A DNA stretch of 64,000 nt from Candidatus Hebobacterum abditum (GTDB lineage: Bacteria > Armatimonadota > Hebobacteria > Hebobacterales > Hebobacteraceae), in assembly GCA_029821875.1 (NCBI GenBank), contig JALGXW010000002.1, forward strand, positions 124,001 to 188,000, in the 5' to 3' direction. Made by a program: the position numbers and the translations under genes. The notes beneath the pieces are model-generated. The model did not search any database, had not been told where the DNA came from, and saw only the letters and a list, made by a program, of their open reading frames with translations. The first letter of the stretch is position 1. Each line of letters begins with the position of its first letter. Shown piece after piece: positions 10,169 through 18,584 of the stretch.

Positions 10169-11215
10169 TCAATCCCACGAGAAGCCCGGCCCCTGCGGCA
10201 GCGAGACGCACCCATCGTCCAGCTCCATGGGTGAGTCCGGCCCGATCAGCCCTGTTTCCACATACATCGTGTTCGGCAGACAGGCCATCACGTTGAGGTG
10301 CGCGCATTCGCCTCCGTGTGATGCGTAGGGCCGCCGGAAGGCCGCCGCCATCAACCCAATCTGCAGCAGAGCGGTCGGCCCGCCTGCACGGCGGAGGTCG
10401 GGCTGCACGATGTCCACCGCCTCCCGACGCAGGAACCGAGCGAAGTCGGCCGGCGTGTAGAGGTTCTCTCCCGTTGCTACTGGGATGTCCAGAGCGCGGG
10501 CCAGCTCCGCGTACCCGTCGATGTCGTCGGCCGGAATAGGTTCCTCCCACCAGACGCAGCCGAGATCCTGGAAGGCCCGGCCGCGCCGAACCGCCTCCGC
10601 GGTCGTAAGGGACTGGTTCGCGTCCACCATGATGCCGATGTCATGGCCCACGGCCTGCCGCACTGTCTTTACCCGCGCCACATCCTCCGCCAGCGTCGGG
10701 AAGCCGACCTTGATCTTGACGGCGCGGAAGCCCTGCTCGACGGCCTTGGCGCAGATGCGCTGCACCTCGTCATCGCCGTAGTTGAGCCATCCCACCATCG
10801 CATAGGCCGGGATGCGGTCATGCAGCGCCCCCCACAGTTGCCAGCACGGCACGCCGTGGGCCTTCGCCAGGCAGTCCCATAGAGCCGTGTCGATCGCCGC
10901 GATGCCGAACATGGCGAGCCCGAAGGAGCCGTGGTATTCGGTCTCCCGGAGCATCGCCTGATGGGTCGCACGGACGAAGGTGGGATCCGTGCCGAGCACG
11001 ATCGGCTTCAGTTCGTGCTCGATCAGCGCTGATAGTGCGTCGGGCGCGCCCTGGATGCGGCCGAAGTAGATCTCTCCCCGGCCGGAGACGCCCTCGTCGG
11101 TATGAACGCGGACCTCTACGGTGCCTGTGCCCGGCAGGACCTGAATCGCATCGCGGATCGGGTCGGCGCTGGGCTCGCGGCGCTGGGTGTTCACATCTAT
11201 GCTGGTTATCTTCAC
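10169..11215 (-). CDS. Enolase-superfamily enzyme (mandelate racemase/muconate lactonizing type)
   Basis: 348 residues starting at GTG 11215, with GAGG upstream. The full set of superfamily residues is visible: catalytic 'KIK' (K167, K169), metal ligands D198 ('VDANQ'), E224 ('WWEEP') and E250 ('ATGEN'), then D273 and H300 ('SHGGE') in the place of the mandelate-racemase His-Asp dyad. The chemistry is proton abstraction next to a carboxylate, typically dehydration or racemisation of a sugar acid. The neighbouring fucosidase on the other strand suggests deoxysugar or sugar-acid breakdown, but that is only context. It converges with the nucleotidyltransferase gene 8 nt away. Confidence 0.85.
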   Translation of the reverse strand: MKITSIDVNTQRREPSADPIRDAIQVLPGTGTVEVRVHTDEGVSGRGEIYFGRIQGAPDALSALIEHELKPIVLGTDPTFVRATHQAMLRETEYHGSFGLAMFGIAAIDTALWDCLAKAHGVPCWQLWGALHDRIPAYAMVGWLNYGDDEVQRICAKAVEQGFRAVKIKVGFPTLAEDVARVKTVRQAVGHDIGIMVDANQSLTTAEAVRRGRAFQDLGCVWWEEPIPADDIDGYAELARALDIPVATGENLYTPADFARFLRREAVDIVQPDLRRAGGPTALLQIGLMAAAFRRPYASHGGECAHLNVMACLPNTMYVETGLIGPDSPMELDDGCVSLPQGPGFSWD

Positions 11216-11382
11216 TGAGTTTGCCTCGGCGAGTCAGACGTGGCTCATGGCCACAGTACGGCTACTCTGCCTTGCCGCTCAGTCCTTCTGCCTCGGGTTG
11301 GTGAAGGGGAATCCCCGGTGTGCTGCGAAGTAACGTCCGTCCAGCCGGCCAAGATCAGTCTGTGATTTGAGGAGTTGGGTTC

Positions 11383-12684
11383 ATGGATCGCATGAAGTGG
11401 TTTCTGCATGATCGCTTTGGAATGTTCATCCACTGGGGCCTGTATGCGCTGCCCGCGCGGCATGAGTGGGTCAAGCAGCAGGAGCAGCTCGACGACGATT
11501 GGTATGACCGTTACTTCCAGCACTTCGACCCCGATCTTTTTCGACCCGAGGAATGGGCCGACCGCGCCGCCGAGGCGGGCATGACGTACATGGTCATCAC
11601 CAGCAAGCACCACGAGGGGTTCTGTCTCTGGGATTCCAAGCTCACCGACTACAAGGCCACCAACACTCCCGCCGGCCGAGATCTGCTGCGGCCCATGTTC
11701 GACGCGCTCCGATCTCGCGGTCTCAAGGTGGGGTTCTACCATTCCCTGATAGACTGGCACCATCCGGACTTCCTGATCGACGACATGCACCCCCTCCGCA
11801 ACCACCCCGACCGCGAGAAACTCAACGAGGGACGCGACCCGAAGAAGTATGCCCAGTACCTCCACGGCCAGGTGCGGGAGTTGCTGACCGACTACGGCAA
11901 GATAGACGTCCTCTTCTATGATTTCAGCTATCCGAAGCGGGATGAGGACGGGAACCCGCGACCGTGGCTGGGCAAGGGCCGCGAGGAGTGGGAGAGCGAG
12001 AAGCTGCTGGAGATGACGCGCGAGCTACAGCCGCACATCGTCGTCAACGATCGGCTGGACCTCATCGACCAGGGCGGTTGGGACTATCGCACGCCCGAGC
12101 AGTACGTCCCCAAAGACGGCGTCACCATGGAGGGCAAGCCCGTTCCCTGGGAGGCCTGTCAGACCTTCTCCGGCTCCTGGGGGTACCATCGCGACGAGGC
12201 CTCGTGGAAGAGCGTCGAGCAGCTCGTCCAGCTCCTCATCGACCATGTCAGCAAGGCCGGCAACCTGCTTCTCAATGTCGGCCCCACCGCGCGCGGGGAG
12301 TTCGACTCTCGCGCCATTGATCGGCTCCAGGGCATGGGTGAATGGATGCGGTCTCACGAGCGCTCCATCTACGGCTGCGGGCCCGCGGCCGAAGGCTTCG
12401 AGACTCCGCGGGACTGCCGGCTCACCTACAACGCTGAGACCAAGCGCCTCTACGTCCACGTGTTCGCCTGGCCCATCCACCATCTGCACCTGGAGGGCAT
12501 GGGGGGCAAGGTCGAGTACGCACAGCTCCTGAACGACGCCTCGGAGGTCAAGATGATCGAGGCGGGGCCGAGTCACCTGGCAGGTCCGGTAGAGCAGAAG
12601 GGGCAATCCAAGCTCCTCACGCTTCAGCTGCCGGTCCGCAAACCTCCCGTCACCGTGCCGGTGATCGAGCTGCTCCTGAAGTAG
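11383..12684 (+). CDS. Alpha-L-fucosidase (glycoside hydrolase family 29)
   Basis: 433 residues, no signal peptide, so probably cytosolic. GH29 marks are 'RFGMFIHWGLYA' (12-22), 'EWADRAAEAGMTYMVITSKHHEGF' as separate blocks around 57-80, and the nucleophile region 'DVLFYDF' with D180. Later blocks are 'NLLLNVGPTARGEFD' and 'RSIYGCGPA'. It should remove terminal alpha-L-fucose with retention of configuration. The acid/base residue varies across the family and cannot be fixed by eye. GAGGAG (11367-11372) supports ATG 11383. It is divergent from the enolase-superfamily gene, which may act on the released sugar. Confidence 0.9.
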   Translation: MDRMKWFLHDRFGMFIHWGLYALPARHEWVKQQEQLDDDWYDRYFQHFDPDLFRPEEWADRAAEAGMTYMVITSKHHEGFCLWDSKLTDYKATNTPAGRDLLRPMFDALRSRGLKVGFYHSLIDWHHPDFLIDDMHPLRNHPDREKLNEGRDPKKYAQYLHGQVRELLTDYGKIDVLFYDFSYPKRDEDGNPRPWLGKGREEWESEKLLEMTRELQPHIVVNDRLDLIDQGGWDYRTPEQYVPKDGVTMEGKPVPWEACQTFSGSWGYHRDEASWKSVEQLVQLLIDHVSKAGNLLLNVGPTARGEFDSRAIDRLQGMGEWMRSHERSIYGCGPAAEGFETPRDCRLTYNAETKRLYVHVFAWPIHHLHLEGMGGKVEYAQLLNDASEVKMIEAGPSHLAGPVEQKGQSKLLTLQLPVRKPPVTVPVIELLLK

Positions 12685-12799
12685 CGCGCTCGCGTCACCG
12701 TCGACGTCTGCGGGCGGCGGCTGGAATGGCCTCGGCGCCCGAGCGCCACCTCGGCTCGTACGGGAGGTCGAGCTTCTCCTCTGCGGGAGGGGCCCCCAG

Positions 12800-13180
12800 T
12801 CAACACTCTCCCTCGCGCATAGAGAAGAGCGTCCATCGCTGCCGGGACCTACTCCTGCCGGCCGGGGGCTGGCGGTCGAAGTAGAGCGTCATGACCTCTC
12901 CGGTCGCCGTCAGGATGCGATACCAGTGCTTGCGTACGTATCGCTCCGTGCCTCCGTCCCTATCGGGGCCGGCCGACTTCCAGGATTCCAGCACCTGCGC
13001 CACCGAGTACTCCCGGTCGCGCCAGGTGAAAGCAGCGGGCAGTCCGGGCTCGCCTCGCGCCATGGCGGCCGAAGCGAAGCTCCCCGACGCGGGCTTGATC
13101 GGCTCGGAGATGAATGACTCGTCGGCGTCGATGCCGGGCTCGTCGCGCACGGTAGGCGCCTGTTCTCGGTCGTTCGGCAT
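12800..13180 (-). CDS. DUF6504 family small protein
   Basis: About 126 residues from ATG 13180. The conserved core is 'ESFISEPIKPASGSF', 'MARGEPGLPAAFTWRDREY', 'VAQVLESWKS' and 'GTERYVRKHWYRI', then 'GEVMTLYFDRQP'. This matches the DUF6504 pattern, small proteins of unknown function that occur near DNA-repair genes in actinobacteria. The start is uncertain. A promoter-like element abuts ATG 13180, so GTG 13150 could be the real start of a short-leader message. It is divergent from bioY. No function can be stated. Confidence 0.65.
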   Translation of the reverse strand: MPNDREQAPTVRDEPGIDADESFISEPIKPASGSFASAAMARGEPGLPAAFTWRDREYSVAQVLESWKSAGPDRDGGTERYVRKHWYRILTATGEVMTLYFDRQPPAGRSRSRQRWTLFSMREGEC

Positions 13181-13181
13181 G

Positions 13182-13210
13182 ATCGTATGGGGATAGGTGC
13201 CTGCTGTCAA
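13182..13210 (-). promoter_or_regulatory. Possible sigma-70-like promoter of the DUF6504 gene
   Basis: On the minus strand TTGACA (13210-13205), a 17-bp spacer and TACGAT (13187-13182) are seen. The -10 ends 1 nt before ATG 13180. Transcription would then begin inside the first codons, which favours a later GTG start at 13150. The match could be accidental. Confidence 0.35.
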
Positions 13211-13260
13211 GGCACTCTCGCCGCAGGTCCCCCTCCTCTCCTTGCCGAACTGTCCCCACT

Positions 13261-13851
13261 ATGCACAAGCATGACACCGGCACGACGGCAGCACAAGTCC
13301 GGACCGGCCATCGCCTTGGGGTTGACCTGGCGGCGGTCACAGCCTTCGCTGCCCTGACCGCTCTCGGCGCGCGAGTGCAAGTTCGGCTCCCCTTCACACC
13401 GGTGCCGGTCACCGGCCAGGTCTTTGCTGTGCTTCTGGCCGGCACGGTGCTCGGCTGGCGGCTCGGCTTCATCAGCCAGGTGCAGTACCTGGCTGCCGGT
13501 GCGGCCGGCCTGCCCGTGTTCGCCCACGGAGGCGGGCCTGCCGCTTTGCTCGGGCCCACCGGCGGCTATCTGGTCGGCTTTCCGCTGGCCGCCGCCGTGG
13601 TTGGCACGCTGTACGGTCGGGTCGGCTCCCGGCGCTGGCTCGCGTTTCCGGCCTGTCTCAGCGGAGTGGCGGTCATCTACATCTTCGGCGCGGCCTGGTA
13701 CGCGATCTGGACCGCCGCCATCGGCGGGGCCGTGGCGCTTCCTGTCGTCCTGACGCAGTCTGTCTTTCCGTTCGTGCCTGTTGACGCGGCCAAGGCCCTC
13801 CTCGTCGCGGCCGCGGCGCCGTGGCTGAGGCGTTGGCTGCCCCTTGGCTAA
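13261..13851 (+). CDS. bioY: BioY biotin-uptake protein (ECF transporter S component)
   Basis: 196 residues and about six membrane helices. BioY marks are 'ALTALGARVQVRLPFTPVP', 'TGQVFAVLLAGTVLG', and the late 'FPFVPVDAAKALLVAAAAP' with the conserved Asp-Lys pair. BioY binds biotin in the membrane and works alone or with the shared EcfA/EcfT module, which is not in this window. No Shine-Dalgarno site is visible before ATG 13261 and no BirA-type operator was recognised. It stands alone, divergent from the DUF6504 gene. Confidence 0.9.
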   Translation: MHKHDTGTTAAQVRTGHRLGVDLAAVTAFAALTALGARVQVRLPFTPVPVTGQVFAVLLAGTVLGWRLGFISQVQYLAAGAAGLPVFAHGGGPAALLGPTGGYLVGFPLAAAVVGTLYGRVGSRRWLAFPACLSGVAVIYIFGAAWYAIWTAAIGGAVALPVVLTQSVFPFVPVDAAKALLVAAAAPWLRRWLPLG

Positions 13852-13926
13852 TGCCCCCTGGGTTGTTCCTCCAGCCGAAATCCAGTAGAATCCCAAACTA
13901 GCCCGGCCGCAAGGAGTGATCCTAGC

Positions 13927-14529
13927 ATGGCTCTGCGAATTGTGGCGATTTCGCTTCTTCTCCTGTGCACTGGCGCGGTGTATGCCGAGGAAGCCGATCA
14001 ACCTGCCCCTGCTTCTCTCTCCCCTGCGGAGGCCGAGCGCCAGGTTCTGGAGGCGCGCGACTTCCTGGTGGAGTTGCTCTGGGACGGCACCGAGCAGTAC
14101 TGGCACACCGGCCGATGGGACGAGGCCATCCGCCTATCCCGCCAGATAGTCCAGATCGATCCAACGTTCGTGGAGGCGTACAACGGCGCGGCCTGGATGC
14201 TCTGGAGTATGGATCGGGACGAAGAGGCGATCGAGCTCTACGAGGCCGGCGTGGCGGCCAACCCGAACAGATACGAGATCTACCACGACTTCGGGATGTA
14301 CTACTACCATAGGCACAAGTGGGACAAGGCCGCCGAGCAGTTCAGGAAATCGGTGGAGACCGAGGCGCCGATGTACTACCAGCACATGCTCCCCAACTCC
14401 CTGGAGCGCGGCGGCCGAGTGGCGGAAGCGCTGGCGGAGTGGCGAGCGCTGCTGGAGCGGTTCCCAGACGACCCGATTGCCAAGCGACACATAGACGGCC
14501 TGGAGAAGCAGCTGGGCGAGAACGACTAG
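13927..14529 (+). CDS. Secreted TPR-repeat protein
   Basis: 200 residues with a signal peptide ('LRIVAISLLLLCTGAVYAEE', cleavage near residue 20). About three tetratricopeptide units follow, seen as 'YWHTGRWDEAIRLSRQIVQIDP', 'GAAWMLWSMDRDEEAIELYE' and 'YYYHRHKWDKAAEQFRKSV' blocks. TPRs bind other proteins. As an exported protein it probably works in the periplasm or at the cell surface. AGGAG about 10 nt upstream supports ATG 13927. It precedes the lipoamide dehydrogenase gene by 63 nt, but no functional link is evident. Confidence 0.75.
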   Translation: MALRIVAISLLLLCTGAVYAEEADQPAPASLSPAEAERQVLEARDFLVELLWDGTEQYWHTGRWDEAIRLSRQIVQIDPTFVEAYNGAAWMLWSMDRDEEAIELYEAGVAANPNRYEIYHDFGMYYYHRHKWDKAAEQFRKSVETEAPMYYQHMLPNSLERGGRVAEALAEWRALLERFPDDPIAKRHIDGLEKQLGEND

Positions 14530-14592
14530 GCTGGTGGCGCGGGCCGGTCTGCACGCTTCTCCAGCCACGCATCTGCGTTTGAGGAGGCGGCG

Positions 14593-15972
14593 TTGGCGCA
14601 TCTGGCAATACTGGGGGGAGGCCCGGGGGGCTACGTAGCTGCCGTGCGCGCGCGGCAGCTCGGCGCCGAGGTCACGCTCGTGGAGATGGACGCGCTCGGC
14701 GGCACCTGTCTCAATCGCGGCTGCATACCAAGCAAGGCATTTCTCCGATCATCCGAGTTGAGGCAACTGGCGGCCAGGCTGTCCGAGTTTGGCGTCCAGG
14801 CAGAGGTAACGGGCGTCGACTGGGGGAGGGTCCTCGAGCGGAAGAACGAGGTCGTGGATCAGGTGGTAAGCGGCGTCGAGTTCCTGATGAAGAAGAACGA
14901 CGTCCATGTGGTGCACGGCCGCGGACGCCTTGTGGACCCGAAGACCATTGCCGTAGACATCGGCGGCGGAGAGGAGACAGTCGCGGCCGACTTCATCCTC
15001 TTGGCGACAGGCTCCGTTCCGGCTCGGCTGCCGCTGCCCGGCTGCGACGGCCCGGGCGTCCTGTCGAGCACTGAGATGCTGGACATCGACGAGATACCAG
15101 AGCGACTCGTCATCATGGGCGCGGGTTACGTAGGGGTGGAGTTCGCGGACATATTCAACGCCGTCGGTTCCAAGGTAACTATCATTGAGATGATGCCGCA
15201 GATAGTCCCGACCGAGGACCCGGACATTGCGGCCGAACTGGCGCGCGCCTTCCGCCGGCGTCGGATCCAGATGCATACGAACGCTCGCGTAGGTGAAGTG
15301 TCGGACAGAGATGGCACCAAGGTCGTCCGCTTCACGAGGAATGACAAGGAACAGGAGGTCGAGGCAGACGTCGTTCTCTCGGCCGTCGGCCGGTGGCCGA
15401 ATGCTGAGGGAATCGGCCTGCAGGAAGCTGGCGTCGAGATGGATGGGCGTGCCATCAAGGTGAACAGCCGTATGGAGACGAGCGTGCCGGGCGTGTACGC
15501 GTGCGGCGATGTCATCGGAGGCATCATGCTCGCCCACGTCGCCTCGGCCGAGGGAAAGGTCGCCGTCGCCAACGCGCTCGGGAAGTACGTTCAGATGGAT
15601 TACACCGCGATCCCATCCGTGACCTACACCCACCCGGAGATTGGCTCTGTCGGGCTGACGGAAGCACAGGCACAGGAGCGAGGAGTGCCGGCGAAGGTCG
15701 GCACCTTCTTCTTCCGGGCCGCGGGCAAGGCGACGGCCGAGGGCTCGCGCGAGGGCCTGGTGAAGGTCGTGGCCGACGCGGCCTCGGGGAAGGTGATCGG
15801 CGGCCAGATCTGCGGGCCGCACGCCACGGACTTGATACATGAACTCGTCCTGGCCGTACACGTCGGCGCGACGGCCGAACAGGTGGGAGAGATGGTTCAC
15901 GCGCATCCCACTCTGATGGAACCGATCATGGAGGCAGCCGAGGATACGCTCGGCATCGCGATACACAAGTAG
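14593..15972 (+). CDS. lpdA: Dihydrolipoyl dehydrogenase
   Basis: 459 residues. This flavoprotein reoxidises dihydrolipoamide with NAD in 2-oxoacid dehydrogenase or glycine cleavage complexes. The FAD loop is 'ILGGGPGGYVAAVRA' and the redox disulfide is 'GGTCLNRGCIPSK' (C39, C44). The NAD loop is 'IMGAGYVGVEFADIF', then 'VYACGDVIGG', and the C-terminal catalytic pair is 'HAHPTLMEPIMEA'. The start is TTG 14593 behind GAGGAGG (14581-14587). No E1, E2 or lipoylation gene is near, so its parent complex is unknown. Confidence 0.92.
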   Translation: MAHLAILGGGPGGYVAAVRARQLGAEVTLVEMDALGGTCLNRGCIPSKAFLRSSELRQLAARLSEFGVQAEVTGVDWGRVLERKNEVVDQVVSGVEFLMKKNDVHVVHGRGRLVDPKTIAVDIGGGEETVAADFILLATGSVPARLPLPGCDGPGVLSSTEMLDIDEIPERLVIMGAGYVGVEFADIFNAVGSKVTIIEMMPQIVPTEDPDIAAELARAFRRRRIQMHTNARVGEVSDRDGTKVVRFTRNDKEQEVEADVVLSAVGRWPNAEGIGLQEAGVEMDGRAIKVNSRMETSVPGVYACGDVIGGIMLAHVASAEGKVAVANALGKYVQMDYTAIPSVTYTHPEIGSVGLTEAQAQERGVPAKVGTFFFRAAGKATAEGSREGLVKVVADAASGKVIGGQICGPHATDLIHELVLAVHVGATAEQVGEMVHAHPTLMEPIMEAAEDTLGIAIHK

Positions 15973-16053
15973 GCGCCGTTCCGCCGAAAGTGATGCTCTG
16001 AGATTGGCCGCACGCGGTCGGCCTGCCGGCCCGAGCAGAGGGAGACAGACGCA

Positions 16054-16533
16054 ATGGAAGAGATACTGCAACTGCTCAGCGAGGATGCTCACCTGACGGC
16101 CGCTCAGATCGCCGAGCGCACCGGCAAGTCTGAGGACGAAGTTGCGAACGCCGTAGCCAAGTTCGAGGAAGACAAGGTCATCCGCCGCTACAAGACCGTG
16201 GTCGACTGGGAGAGGGCGGGGATCGAGCACGTCTTCGGTTTCATCGAGGTCAGGTGCGCCCCGGAGCGTGGCGTGGGCTTCGACGCGGTGGCCGAGCGCA
16301 TCATGGAATTCCCGGAGGTGCACTCGCTCTACCTGATGTCGGGCGCCTACGACTTCCTGGTCGTCGTCCAGGGAGGCAACATGCGGGACATCGCCTACTT
16401 CGTGGCCGAGAAGCTGGCCCCGCTGGATCATGTGGTCGGCACGGCAACTCACTTCGTCCTCAAGCGCTACAAGGTCGACGGAGACATCATGATAGACCGC
16501 GCTCAGGCGAAGCGCCTACCCATCACCCCTTAG
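16054..16533 (+). CDS. Lrp/AsnC-family transcriptional regulator
   Basis: 159 residues. The N-terminal winged helix-turn-helix is 'EILQLLSEDAHLTAAQIAERTGKSEDEV', split around residues 3-30. The C-terminal RAM/AsnC effector domain carries 'FGFIEVRCAPERG' and 'VHSLYLMSGAYDFLVVVQGGNM'. Such proteins sense amino acids and form octamers. The next gene, 12 nt away, is a class I/II aminotransferase, a common pairing, so this regulator probably controls its own operon in response to an amino acid. GGGAGA lies before ATG 16054. Confidence 0.85.
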   Translation: MEEILQLLSEDAHLTAAQIAERTGKSEDEVANAVAKFEEDKVIRRYKTVVDWERAGIEHVFGFIEVRCAPERGVGFDAVAERIMEFPEVHSLYLMSGAYDFLVVVQGGNMRDIAYFVAEKLAPLDHVVGTATHFVLKRYKVDGDIMIDRAQAKRLPITP

Positions 16534-16545
16534 CGGAGACGTCCC

Positions 16546-17718
16546 TTGGCGCGCACGCAACCACGCATCTCACAGCGGGTACAAGGTCTGCCGCCCTCAG
16601 GCATCAGACGGTTCTTCGAGCTTGTCGAGAAGATGCCGGATGCGATCTCGCTCGGCATCGGGGAGCCCGACTTCGTCACCCCGTGGCGGGTCAGGGAGGC
16701 CGGCATATACTCGCTCGAGCGGGGGCACACCCACTACACGCCCAGCCGTGGAATGCGGCCGCTCCTCCAGGAGCTTGCGCTCTATCTTGAGCGGCGGTTT
16801 GGGCTGCGCTATGACCCGGAGCGCGAGCTCCTGGTCACCGTTGGCGGCAGCGAGGCCATCGACATCGCTCTCCGCGCCGTCCTCGAACCCGGCGACGGCG
16901 TGCTGATCCCGCAGCCGTGCTTCGTCTCCTATGTCCCGTGTGCCGCGCTGGGCGGCGGCAGGGCGCTGCCGGTCAGCACCTCTGTCGAGCACAACTTCCA
17001 GGTCCAAGTCGACAATCTCGCTGAAGCGTGTGACGAGACGACGCGAGTCCTGCTGATCTCCTACCCGTCGAACCCCACTGGTGCAGTGATGCCTCGGGCC
17101 GGGATGGAGGCCCTGGTCGAGTTCGCGGCGGCGCGCGACCTCTTGGTAATCTCGGACGAAATCTACGCTGAACTCACGTACAATGGCCCGCACAGCTCCG
17201 CGGCGGCAGCGCCAGGCGCGCGGGAACGCACGATTCTCGTCGGAGGGTTCTCCAAGGCCTGGGCGATGACGGGGTGGCGGCTGGGCTTTGCGGCCGGGCC
17301 GGCGGACATCATCGAAGCCATGGTGAAGGTGCACAGCTATGCCGTAATGTGCTCGCCGACAACGGCTCAGGAAGCAGCGATCGAGGCCCTGAGGGCCTGC
17401 GACGAAGACGTCGATCACATGCGCCGCGAATACAACCAGCGGCGGCGTGTGATCGTCAACCGGCTCAACGCGATGGGATTGGACTGCTTCGAGCCGAAGG
17501 GCGCCTTCTATGCCTTTCCAGCCATCTCGGCAACGGGCCTGACCTCGGAGCAGTTTGCAGAGCGTCTCCTCGAAGAGGAGGAGGTCGCGGTCGTGCCAGG
17601 CACGGCCTTCGGCCCGGGCGGCGAGGGCTTTGTGCGGTGCTCGTACGCAACATCTATGTCGCTCATCGAGGAAGCCATGTCGAGGATGGCCTCCTTCATG
17701 AGTCGCGTGAGCGGCTGA
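16546..17718 (+). CDS. Class I/II pyridoxal-phosphate aminotransferase
   Basis: 390 residues from TTG 16546, supported by GGAG at 16534-16537. Class I motifs are 'ISLGIGEPDFVTP', 'YTPSRGMRPL', 'VTVGGSEAIDIAL', 'SYPSNPTGAV', 'ISDEIYAELTY', the PLP Lys in 'VGGFSKAWAMTGWRLGF', and 'RCSYATSMSLIEEAM'. It resembles aspartate/aromatic aminotransferases of the PatA type. The exact amino acid cannot be told. It is co-transcribed with the Lrp-type regulator, and ispH begins 12 nt after its stop. Confidence 0.88.
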   Translation: MARTQPRISQRVQGLPPSGIRRFFELVEKMPDAISLGIGEPDFVTPWRVREAGIYSLERGHTHYTPSRGMRPLLQELALYLERRFGLRYDPERELLVTVGGSEAIDIALRAVLEPGDGVLIPQPCFVSYVPCAALGGGRALPVSTSVEHNFQVQVDNLAEACDETTRVLLISYPSNPTGAVMPRAGMEALVEFAAARDLLVISDEIYAELTYNGPHSSAAAAPGARERTILVGGFSKAWAMTGWRLGFAAGPADIIEAMVKVHSYAVMCSPTTAQEAAIEALRACDEDVDHMRREYNQRRRVIVNRLNAMGLDCFEPKGAFYAFPAISATGLTSEQFAERLLEEEEVAVVPGTAFGPGGEGFVRCSYATSMSLIEEAMSRMASFMSRVSG

Positions 17719-17729
17719 CGGCTGATCGC

Positions 17730-18584
17730 GTGGAGATCATTGTTGCCAAGAACGCCGGCTTCTGCTTCGGTGTAACGCGCGCCCTCGAACTCGTTGCACG
17801 GGCAGCGGACGACCGCTCGCGCCGAGTCCATACGCTCGGCCCGCTCATCCACAATCCTCAAGAGATCGCGCGTCTCGAAGCGCGCGGCGTGCGGCAGGTC
17901 CGATCCCTGGACGAAGTCAGCGAGGGAGCGGTAGTGCTCTCCGCGCATGGTGTTGATCCGCGAGTTGAGGAGGCCGCGCAGGAGCGGGGCCTGCCCATCA
18001 TCGACGCCACCTGCCCCTTCGTGAGACGCGCCCACGGCCACATCCGGACCCTCGCGGAGGAGGGCTACGCGGTGGTGATTCTGGGCGACCGCGGCCACCG
18101 TGAGGTCGAGGGTCTCGCCGCCCGAGTAGGCGGCAAGGCCGACATCGTGACGGCCGCCGATGAGGCTCAGCAGCTTCCCTTCCGGAGGCGATACGGGCTG
18201 GTGGTGCAGACGACTCAGCGACCGGCGGCCCTGCGCGAGGTGGCAGGCGTGTTGGCGGAACGCTGCCGCGAGCTGCGCGTATTCAACACGATCTGCGAGG
18301 CCACCATGAAGCGCCAGGAGAGCGCGAGAGAGCTGGCCGAGACGACCGATGTGATGATCGTGGTCGGCGGACGCAACAGCGCGAACACAAGGCGCCTCCA
18401 CGAGATCTGTGCCGCGACCGGCACCCCCACCTACCATGTGGAAACGGCCGATGAGGTGAATGCCGCGTGGGTGAGAGGAGTCGGTGGGGCGGGCGTAACG
18501 GCCGGCGCGTCGACGCCCGATTGGATCGTCGATGAAGTCGTCGAGAGACTGCAAGACCTAGAGGGAGGCGTCGGCGCCGTATGA
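17730..18584 (+). CDS. ispH: 4-hydroxy-3-methylbut-2-enyl diphosphate reductase
   Basis: 284 residues. IspH is the iron-sulfur enzyme of the last MEP-pathway step and makes IPP and DMAPP from HMBPP. The three cluster Cys are clear: C12 in 'KNAGFCFGVTRAL', C95 in 'IDATCPFVRR' and C189 in 'NTICEATMKRQ'. 'HGVDPRV' and 'VVGGRNSANTRRLHEI' also match. GTG 17730 is chosen because homology begins there (VEIIVAKNAGF). A longer open frame reaching back into the aminotransferase gene has no homology. The stop overlaps the next gene by 4 nt (ATGA). Confidence 0.93.
   Translation: MEIIVAKNAGFCFGVTRALELVARAADDRSRRVHTLGPLIHNPQEIARLEARGVRQVRSLDEVSEGAVVLSAHGVDPRVEEAAQERGLPIIDATCPFVRRAHGHIRTLAEEGYAVVILGDRGHREVEGLAARVGGKADIVTAADEAQQLPFRRRYGLVVQTTQRPAALREVAGVLAERCRELRVFNTICEATMKRQESARELAETTDVMIVVGGRNSANTRRLHEICAATGTPTYHVETADEVNAAWVRGVGGAGVTAGASTPDWIVDEVVERLQDLEGGVGAV

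Noticed and set aside
14749-16452. Long minus-strand open frame (567 codons) opposite the lipoamide dehydrogenase and Lrp genes
   Set aside because: The plus-strand genes have clear family motifs; the antisense translation is His/Arg/Asp-rich and matches no family. Long antisense frames are expected in GC-rich coding DNA.
17274-17729. Extension of ispH by about 150 residues into the aminotransferase gene
   Set aside because: The extension is the aminotransferase read in another frame. IspH homology begins at GTG 17730.
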